Shown: positions 4,997-10,160 of the stretch, one piece after another
How the letters are laid out: each line of letters opens with the position of its first letter
How positions within the stretch are numbered: the stretch's first letter is position 1
Notes under the pieces: generated by a model
The model's database searches: none
The model's input: only the letters and a program-made list of their open reading frames with translations
What the model was told of the DNA's origin: nothing
Source of the DNA: Nitrososphaerota archaeon
GTDB taxonomy: Archaea > Thermoproteota > Nitrososphaeria > Nitrososphaerales > Nitrosopumilaceae
Length of the DNA: 10,160 nucleotides
NCBI GenBank assembly: GCA_018263495.1
Contig: JAANXC010000042.1
Coordinates: forward strand, 1-10,160
Direction: 5' to 3'
Program-made: the position numbers and the translations under genes

Positions 4997-5007
4997 AAAA
5001 ATAAAAA
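4997..5007 (-). terminator. T-rich terminator after purC
   Basis: On the minus strand TTTTTATTTTT follows the purC stop by five bases. It separates purC from the downstream regulator gene and fits U-tract termination. Confidence 0.6.
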
Positions 5008-5012
5008 GTGAG

Positions 5013-5837
5013 CTAAAGGGTATCGCCAGTCAGCTTCTGATAAGCAGTAACATATCGTTGAGTCATTTTAGAAATTAAATCAATAGGAATGGATGGAGCA
5101 ATAGGCTCATTACCACCTGAACGTGCATCATCAAATTTTTTCTGATAACCATTCTCAGTCAACCAATCACGTAAAAGCTGTTTATCGTATGCCTGTTGTG
5201 TTTCACCGATTTTGTATTCATCTTTGGGCCATAAACGAAATTCATCTGGACCGATTGAATCAGCCAAAATTATTTCGTTATTTAATTTTCCAAATTCTAA
5301 TTTTAGATCTGCTAGAATGAATCCAGCATTATCAGCAATCCTAGCCATTTTTTCATAGATATTGATTGACTCTTCTGATAGCCAATCATATTCATCGTTA
5401 GTAACAAGTTTCTGCGAAATTGCTTCTTCCATATTTACTGGCATGTCATGCGCTGATTTAGTGGTAGGATCAAAAATTGGTCTTGGTAATTTAGCAGCAA
5501 GATCTGTTTGTGTACCATCTTCTAATGAAATTTTTCCATCCTTCCATCGTGAAACTAAACTACCATAAAAATAACCGCGCACAACACACTCAATTGGAAG
5601 CATGTTAAGTTTTCTTACTATAATTTCTGTATCTGATTTTCTTTCAACAAAATGATTAGACACACCAAGTTTCTTAAACCAATATTGAGCAAATTTGCAA
5701 AGAACTTCCCCTTTTTTTGGTATCTCATCTTTAAATTTTACATCATATGCTGAAACACGGTTACTGAATTTGAAAAGTAATTTACTATCTTCAAGTTCGT
5801 AGACGTCTTTAACTTTACCAGAGGTTAAAAATTTCAA
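5013..5837 (-). CDS. purC: phosphoribosylaminoimidazole-succinocarboxamide synthase (SAICAR synthetase)
   Basis: PurC joins aspartate to CAIR with ATP to form SAICAR, a middle step of de novo purine synthesis in the cytoplasm. At 274 residues it is within the usual range. Visible motifs are the N-terminal GKVKDVYE (7-14) of the nucleotide-binding lobe, SAYDV (29-33), the signature PIECVVRGYFYGSL (81-94), PIFDPTTKSAHD (120-131), LADLKLEFG (175-183) and ADSIGPDEFRLW (192-203). The C-terminal GNEPIAPSIP segment is also typical of the longer form. The start MKFLTSGKVK is standard. It lies 40 bases after a membrane-anchored protein gene on the same strand and apart from purL-purF, and may have its own promoter (TTTACATATA on the minus strand near 5870). 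Confidence 0.97.
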   Translation of the reverse strand: MKFLTSGKVKDVYELEDSKLLFKFSNRVSAYDVKFKDEIPKKGEVLCKFAQYWFKKLGVSNHFVERKSDTEIIVRKLNMLPIECVVRGYFYGSLVSRWKDGKISLEDGTQTDLAAKLPRPIFDPTTKSAHDMPVNMEEAISQKLVTNDEYDWLSEESINIYEKMARIADNAGFILADLKLEFGKLNNEIILADSIGPDEFRLWPKDEYKIGETQQAYDKQLLRDWLTENGYQKKFDDARSGGNEPIAPSIPIDLISKMTQRYVTAYQKLTGDTL

Positions 5838-5877
5838 CTGTGATCAGTGTGTATTGATATTATTCGTTATATGTAAA

Positions 5878-6297
5878 TTAAGAGCCCATCATTCCGGGCA
5901 TTGCTACTGGTTCTCTATACGCTTTATACACATCAACATTGCCATCTGCAGTCACTCGTACAAATTGTAAACTATTTCCATCTGGTGGTGACAGTATCAT
6001 AGTTTTACCAGGTTTCAATATTGAAATAAAATCTTTATCGCCATCACCGTAATCAATTGTAATATTTGTTAAAGGCTGATTGCCTGTATTTTGTATCATA
6101 ACACGAGCTAAAACAAAAAGACTCTGTTTTTCTTTTGTAGGATCAACCAAAATTGAGTTATCAGAAGTTACAGTAGAACCAGGAAATGCCATAGTAATTA
6201 CTAAAATTATAACAGCAATAGCGCCACCAATACCACATCCTATCAAAATATTTTTTTGTGATGAAATATTTGTTTTTGATTTTGCAGGAAGCGTCAT
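5878..6297 (-). CDS. membrane-anchored protein with small extracytoplasmic domain, unknown function
   Basis: In this 139-residue protein, residues 1-16 are polar and cytoplasmic, about 17-38 (ILIGCGIGGAIAVIILVITMAF) form one membrane helix, and the remainder is probably outside the cell. The outer domain is beta-rich: LVLARVM-type strands, then NTGNQPLTNITIDYGDGDK, resembling an immunoglobulin-like or CARDB-type fold that contains the N-T-G-x-x-x-L-x-x-I pattern. The end, MPGMMGS, is Met-rich. It could be a signal anchor or a pseudopilin-like N-terminus, but no cleavage site or lipobox is clear. It lies between another anchored protein gene and purC on the same strand, with gaps of about 40 bases. 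No specific family is recognised. Confidence 0.75.
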   Translation of the reverse strand: MTLPAKSKTNISSQKNILIGCGIGGAIAVIILVITMAFPGSTVTSDNSILVDPTKEKQSLFVLARVMIQNTGNQPLTNITIDYGDGDKDFISILKPGKTMILSPPDGNSLQFVRVTADGNVDVYKAYREPVAMPGMMGS

Positions 6298-6335
6298 CGT
6301 GTTTCAGAATACAATACTATCCTATAAGGTTAAAA

Positions 6336-6851
6336 TTAATCATATAATTCCACAATGTCCATCATCTTTTTGGCTCCATCATTAAGAGGAATGATTTTTT
6401 CTGTTTCAATATTTACATTCCAAATATACTCCTGCACTGCATTGTATGTCTGGAATGTAAAATGAACTTCATAAAATGAATCACCTTTTTGTTCTTGCAT
6501 ATCTAATACAGAAACTTCTAGCATTGTATCATTATGCTTAAGTATTTTTTCGTTAGGATACGCATTTTCTCTTTGTGTTATTATTGCATCAAATAAATTA
6601 TAACCAGAGTCATCAGGTCCTCTATACGATTTTACAATACTCCATGCAATATTTTGTTCATCAGTTTCCAAATTTTCAACAAGTTTCTTTTCCAAGTCGC
6701 TTGGTGCAATCATATCAGGTACAATAAAAACAACGAAAAAAACTGCAGCCATAAGATAAATGAAAGACCTCTTATTTAGAAATTTTTTCAGATCAGATTC
6801 TTTTCTGGGTTTTTTGTCGTCCTTTGGTTCATCCTTTCGTTCTTTAACCAT
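6336..6851 (-). CDS. single-helix membrane-anchored protein, unknown function
   Basis: This 171-residue protein has a very charged N-terminal tail (KERKDEPKDDKKPRKESDLKK, residues 3-23), one membrane helix at about 29-47 (SFIYLMAAVFFVVFIVP), and an extracytoplasmic domain of about 120 residues rich in acidic residues and aromatics. The outer domain ends WNVNIETEKIIPLNDGAKKMMDIVELYD, which is reminiscent of PepSY-like or cystatin-like small alpha/beta domains, but the resemblance is weak. The positive-inside rule supports an N-in orientation. The gene precedes a second anchored protein gene by 38 bases, so the two may form an envelope-associated pair. No family is recognised with confidence. 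Confidence 0.75.
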   Translation of the reverse strand: MVKERKDEPKDDKKPRKESDLKKFLNKRSFIYLMAAVFFVVFIVPDMIAPSDLEKKLVENLETDEQNIAWSIVKSYRGPDDSGYNLFDAIITQRENAYPNEKILKHNDTMLEVSVLDMQEQKGDSFYEVHFTFQTYNAVQEYIWNVNIETEKIIPLNDGAKKMMDIVELYD

Positions 6852-6910
6852 ATTACAACTAATTTATTAGAAATAATGATAAAAAAACCTAACTTGAAAA
6901 CACATTAAAC

Positions 6911-7039
6911 TTATTGTTCGTTTTCCCGAATTTTTTCTGCGCATTCTTGTTGTTCAGTAAAGGAATGCTCTCTAAGTGGTTTGTGACAAATTTTGCATAA
7001 TGGATCCTGTGGACTCCCAGGCTTTGGTGGTTCATTCAT
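6911..7039 (-). CDS. 42-residue Cys/His mini-protein (putative zinc finger)
   Basis: Read on the minus strand from ATG at 7037-7039 to TAA at 6911-6913, the product starts MNEPPKPGSPQDPLCKICHKPLREH and ends AEKIRENEQ. CKIC (residues 15-18) with H19, H25 and C33 offers enough ligands for one zinc ion. The Pro-rich lead and hydrophilic tail are those of a small soluble protein. An AT-rich box (GATATTATTATTAG on the minus strand) about 25 bases upstream of the ATG would give a leaderless transcript, and T7 lies downstream (minus strand, 6881-6887). Composition and codon use match its neighbours. It fills a stretch otherwise empty between divergent genes. The function is unknown. Confidence 0.65.
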   Translation of the reverse strand: MNEPPKPGSPQDPLCKICHKPLREHSFTEQQECAEKIRENEQ

Positions 7040-7111
7040 CAATTTTGACTAATAATAATATCACATAATACAAAATAAAGATAGATATTTGATGGTTATT
7101 TACAAAGTTCG

Positions 7112-7270
7112 ATGGTAAAGGCTGTCTGTAAAGATTATGGATTCGACTGTGATTTTGTTTGTGAAGGTGATCTTGATTCAGTTATAGATGACTTTGGAAA
7201 ACATTGTACCGCAGAACATGGAATTGAATATCAACCAGAAACCCTAACAAAATTCTTGATGAATAAGTAA
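7112..7270 (+). CDS. DUF1059 family small protein
   Basis: This 52-residue product runs from ATG at 7112 to TAA at 7268-7270. It begins MVKAVCKDYGFDCDFVCEGD and has HCTAEHGI in the middle. The pattern of C, then DxGxDCDFVxxG, then H-x-x-x-x-HG is characteristic of DUF1059, a family of about 50-60 residue proteins of unknown function in bacteria and archaea. The cysteines at residues 6, 13, 17 and 32 could bind metal. A TAGATATTTG box about 25 bases upstream suggests a leaderless transcript. It runs divergently from the Cys/His mini-gene and converges on the RAM-domain gene with 15 bases between stops. Confidence 0.8.
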   Translation: MVKAVCKDYGFDCDFVCEGDLDSVIDDFGKHCTAEHGIEYQPETLTKFLMNK

Positions 7271-7285
7271 CTAGTCAACTAAAAA

Positions 7286-7531
7286 TTATAGATTCTCTTG
7301 CTCTAAAATTACAGAAAGAGTTGTAGTTGTATTAACATTTTTAACTTTTCTTATTTTTTTTGTAATAATTTTTTCAATTTCCTTTTCTGATTCCGCTTCA
7401 ATCTTTACAAGAATGTCATAATATCCAAAAGTACCTTTGGCTTCTTTAACTATGTCAAATTTTAGCAAATCACGCAATACTTCCATTTCATGACCAATAG
7501 TACTTTGAACCAATACATATGCAATATTCAT
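7286..7531 (-). CDS. stand-alone Lrp/AsnC effector-binding (RAM) domain protein
   Basis: These 81 residues form only the C-terminal ligand-binding domain of the Lrp/AsnC family, with no helix-turn-helix. The beta-alpha-beta-beta-alpha-beta pattern is visible: AYVLVQSTIG, HEMEVLRDLLKF, VKEAKGTFGYYDILVKIEAES, EKEIEKIITKKIRKVKNV, TTTTLSVILEQ. The G-x-x-D segment (GYYDILV) is the RAM hallmark. Such domains assemble into rings of dimers and bind amino acids at the interfaces. The ATG overlaps the purF stop in ATGA (four bases), so it is translationally coupled to purF. An amino-acid-sensing role on PurF or on a partial Lrp partner is an inference. Confidence 0.9.
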   Translation of the reverse strand: MNIAYVLVQSTIGHEMEVLRDLLKFDIVKEAKGTFGYYDILVKIEAESEKEIEKIITKKIRKVKNVNTTTTLSVILEQENL

Positions 7532-8964
7532 TTACTGTTCTCCGTCTGTAGCTTAGTTTTGAAAACTGGTTTTATCCCTAATGAAGAATAATCACCCGTT
7601 ACACACGTAAAACACATAGAATTTATTGGAATACCAATTGCACGTGCAAGATTTTCAGGATCATTATAACCAAGAAAGTCAGCACCGATATCATTTCGCA
7701 CTTTTTCTATAAGCTGTATATCTGAGTAATCCTTACCGTCAGTATATGTTGCAAGTTCCTCTTGTGACGGAAAATCTATACCAGCAAAACATGGAAATTT
7801 AATCGGTGGATATGTTATAACAAGACTAATCTTACGTGCACCACCCTTTCGTAATGCGTTAATAATTGCACGAGAGCTAGTACCACGAACTAAACTATCA
7901 TCAACAACAACAACATGTTTATTCTCAATAATTTCTTGAATGGGAATAATCCACCTATTGATTTCTATTCTATCAGCTTGATGTGGTTCAATAAAACTTC
8001 GAAGTGGACCTTTTTTACTATACCTGTCTTTTAATAATCCCTCATCAAAAGGAAGACCAAGTTCTTGTGCATAACCTAACGCAGCTGGTCTAGCTGAATC
8101 AGGAACAGGAATAACTAAATCAGCATCTTTGAACGGAAATTTTTTTGCAAGATATCGACCAATATTTTTTCTGGCCACGTATATGTTAGAACCTTCCATT
8201 TTACTTGATGGATGTGCAAAATATGTAAACTCGAAAGAACAATGAGCTCTAGATGTTTCAGTTGAAAACATTTCAGTTTCAATACCATTTTTACTTAATT
8301 TGATAAGCTCACCAGGTGCGATATCACGTTCTAACTTAGCACCAATAGCAGATAACGCTGAAGATTCGGATGCAATTATGTGTGTTTTACCGTCTACTTT
8401 TTCTCCCATAACCATTGGTCTGAATCCTTTTGGGTCACGCGCTGCAAAAACAGAAGAATCATCAGAAAGAAAAGTGAAACAGTATGATCCTACCATATCA
8501 CTTTTTAAAATTGATAGTGCTTTACCAAGATTACCTTTTTCAGAAATCAGAGAAACTAAACGCTGTGCTACAACTAAAGTATCACTTGCATGTTGTGGCG
8601 TAAATGAGCATCCACCAACCATATTAGAAAGTTCTTCTACATTGGAAATTGTTCCGTTATGTGCAACACATAGATCCTTTACTTTTAGTGGTTGGGCATT
8701 ATGTAAATTGCTTTTACCGATAGTAGAATATCTAACATGACCGATTGCAGCAAATGATGAATATTCTTCAGAGATTTTCTTAAATTCAGAGGCAGATGCG
8801 GAGACCAAACCTAATTTTTTTAAGGGTGGCTTATTGGGTACTGCAATTCCCCATGCTTCTTGTCCCCTATGTTGCAAAGCACGCAATGAATCAATAAGCA
8901 TAGGAATTACGTTAATTCCATCTTGGCTGAAAATTCCAACAACGCCGCAATTTTCCTTAACCAT
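7528..8964 (-). CDS. purF: amidophosphoribosyltransferase (glutamine PRPP amidotransferase)
   Basis: PurF makes phosphoribosylamine from PRPP and glutamine, the committed step of purine synthesis. It has 478 residues. MVKEN precedes the nucleophile Cys6 (CGVVGIF), so a five-residue propeptide must be removed. Glutaminase-domain motifs are LQHRGQEAWGI (30-40), GHVRYSTIG (75-83), AHNGTISN (101-108) and SDTLVVAQ (127-134). The phosphoribosyltransferase domain holds the PRPP loop VVVVDDSLVRGTSS (351-364). Cys242, Cys392, Cys451 and Cys454 sit in the contexts of the four [4Fe-4S] ligands of Bacillus-type PurF, so an oxygen-sensitive cluster is predicted. The ATG lies eight bases inside the end of purL, and the stop overlaps the RAM-domain gene. 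Confidence 0.98.
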   Translation of the reverse strand: MVKENCGVVGIFSQDGINVIPMLIDSLRALQHRGQEAWGIAVPNKPPLKKLGLVSASASEFKKISEEYSSFAAIGHVRYSTIGKSNLHNAQPLKVKDLCVAHNGTISNVEELSNMVGGCSFTPQHASDTLVVAQRLVSLISEKGNLGKALSILKSDMVGSYCFTFLSDDSSVFAARDPKGFRPMVMGEKVDGKTHIIASESSALSAIGAKLERDIAPGELIKLSKNGIETEMFSTETSRAHCSFEFTYFAHPSSKMEGSNIYVARKNIGRYLAKKFPFKDADLVIPVPDSARPAALGYAQELGLPFDEGLLKDRYSKKGPLRSFIEPHQADRIEINRWIIPIQEIIENKHVVVVDDSLVRGTSSRAIINALRKGGARKISLVITYPPIKFPCFAGIDFPSQEELATYTDGKDYSDIQLIEKVRNDIGADFLGYNDPENLARAIGIPINSMCFTCVTGDYSSLGIKPVFKTKLQTENSK

Positions 8965-10160
8965 GTTTCAATAAATCCTCTAACCCATTGAAATACCTTT
9001 TTTGTGCTAGATCAGTTCTAAATTTAACTAGATTTTTTGATTTATGCTTAATATTTATTTGATCGCCAGAAAATTTTCCTAAAACAGCAAATGTGATTTT
9101 TTTCTTAGAAAGAATATGATTTACTTCCTCAATATTTTTTTTATCAATTACTAACAAATAACGAGAATGACTTTCCGAAAATAATATTTTCTCGGAACTA
9201 AGATTTTCTTCACATGGTATTTTTTCAATATCAATAGTACATCCAATGTCCCCAAAAATTGAAAGTTCGGACAGTGCTATAGAAAGTCCACCTTTTGAAC
9301 AATCATGCACTGATTTCACAAGTTTATTTTTTATTAACGATAATACCGCAAGCATGTTAATTTTGGAATCCGTAAAATCAACTCTTGGACAAACTCCACC
9401 AATAAATCTGTGAATATACTCAAAATATTCAGAGCCGCCAAGTTCGTCCTTTGTATCACCAATAACTACCAAGTAATCATCATTATTTGGAGAGACGGAC
9501 AAAAATGGAGTTTTGTCTTTAATCCCTAAAACACCAATAAGTGGAGTTGGTTTAATTGGACCTGAAGGAGTTTCATTGTAAAAACTTACTTTGCCGCCAA
9601 CACATGGTATCCTAAGAAATTTTGCATATTCAGTCAATCCCTCAAGTGATTCCATAAATGTCCAAAATATTTCTGGATCCTCAGGATTACCAAATTGAAG
9701 ATGATCAACCATTCCAATTGGATTAGCGCCAGTACAAACAACATTTCTACATGCTTCCTCAAAACAACCAATTGCACCCTGTCTAGGATCAAGATAACAA
9801 TGTTTAGGATTACCATCAATCTTTGCTGAAAGAAATTTTCCATTATCTAATCTTAAAACAGATGCATCAAAACCCGGTTTTACAACAGTTCTAATCCCAA
9901 CCTCATGATCATACTGCTGAAAAACCCAGTGTTTACTTGCGATGTTTGGACTAGATAATAATTTTAGAATTGTTTTTGAGTAATCCAAAGTTTTTTTTAT
10001 CCTATTTTCTTTTTTAATTTGTAACAGATATTTTGGTTTAGTTTTTTTCCTATCAAGTAATGGTGCTCGTGCAACAAATTCCGCTGGGAGTAAAGCTAAT
10101 GTTTTCTCAGACTTTTTTACATGCATCATTTTATCATTCTTAACATGTCCAATTGTTGAG
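8957..10160 (-). CDS. purL: phosphoribosylformylglycinamidine synthase PurL, C-terminal part (5' end outside window)
   Basis: PurL converts FGAR to FGAM using ATP and ammonia from glutamine. The frame stays open to the window edge: ten codons reading STIGHVKNDK precede the first in-frame Met at 10129. The following KSEKTLALLPAEFVARAPLLDR is the usual linker before the second PurL half. So this is the C-terminal ~400 residues of a ~700-residue archaeal PurL, not a short gene starting at 10129. Visible features are DPRQGAIGCFEEACRNVVCTGA, HLQFGNPEDPEIFWTF, VGGKVSFYNET (usually SGNVSLYNE) and DCSKGGLSIALSEL of the AIRS-like ATP-binding fold. It ends eight bases into purF, showing tight coupling. 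PurS and PurQ partners are not in view. Confidence 0.96.
   Translation of the reverse strand, partial: STIGHVKNDKMMHVKKSEKTLALLPAEFVARAPLLDRKKTKPKYLLQIKKENRIKKTLDYSKTILKLLSSPNIASKHWVFQQYDHEVGIRTVVKPGFDASVLRLDNGKFLSAKIDGNPKHCYLDPRQGAIGCFEEACRNVVCTGANPIGMVDHLQFGNPEDPEIFWTFMESLEGLTEYAKFLRIPCVGGKVSFYNETPSGPIKPTPLIGVLGIKDKTPFLSVSPNNDDYLVVIGDTKDELGGSEYFEYIHRFIGGVCPRVDFTDSKINMLAVLSLIKNKLVKSVHDCSKGGLSIALSELSIFGDIGCTIDIEKIPCEENLSSEKILFSESHSRYLLVIDKKNIEEVNHILSKKKITFAVLGKFSGDQINIKHKSKNLVKFRTDLAQKRYFNGLEDLLKHG

Noticed and set aside
8300..8740. 146-codon plus-strand frame opposite purF
   Set aside because: It is antisense to strongly conserved PurF motifs, with no family resemblance and no promoter or ribosome-binding site.
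10127..10129. Met codon as the start of a short purL
   Set aside because: The frame continues open upstream to the window edge with PurL-like sequence, so the gene begins outside the window.

Overview
The window is AT-rich and carries archaeal-type genes: ribosomal proteins S4e, L5, S14, S8 and L6 in the archaeal spc order, a DUF371 protein, an F420/PPOX-type oxidoreductase and a stand-alone Lrp/AsnC sensor domain. The small zinc-ribbon, membrane and membrane-anchored proteins, together with the TATA-like boxes about 25 bases ahead of start codons, best fit an ammonia-oxidising archaeon (Nitrososphaerota/Thaumarchaeota, Nitrosopumilus-like). The lineage is inferred from gene content; no 16S gene is present.

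Layout. 1-2040 (+): the end of a tightly packed ribosomal operon (S4e partial, L5, S14, S8, L6), whose reading frames overlap by 1 and 11 bases. The operon stops after L6, and tRNA-Asn(GTT) follows with a perfect 30-base palindrome 3 bases after the mature tRNA end. 2300-2783 (+): a small zinc-ribbon protein and a small two-helix membrane protein. 2784-3125: a 342-base gene-free stretch with three complementary arms and a T-run, which looks like a structured RNA or attenuator. 3126-3389 (+): an extremely basic Lys/Arg/Ala/Gly protein with a perfect 51-base tandem repeat. 3463-3492: a second copy of the palindrome, in the convergent gap before a PPOX-family gene (-). 3958-4878: a DUF371 gene (+) and a winged-helix regulator (-) whose stop codons abut.

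5013-6851 (-): purC, preceded in the transcription direction by two genes for single-helix, membrane-anchored proteins of unknown function. 6911-7039 (-) and 7112-7270 (+) are two divergent mini-genes, a 42-residue Cys/His protein and a 52-residue DUF1059 protein. 7286-10160 (-): purL (5' end outside the window), purF and a stand-alone RAM-domain (Lrp/AsnC effector-binding) gene. These three overlap by 8 and 4 bases and form one translationally coupled unit for de novo purine synthesis.

How it fits together. The window joins a translation block (ribosomal proteins, tRNA) to a purine block (purL, purF, purC) through a stretch of small lineage-type genes. The most unusual signals are non-coding: the twin palindrome with a compensatory base-pair change, and the three-armed leader ahead of the basic repeat protein. 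The coupling of an amino-acid-sensor-type domain to purF is the most suggestive protein-level observation.
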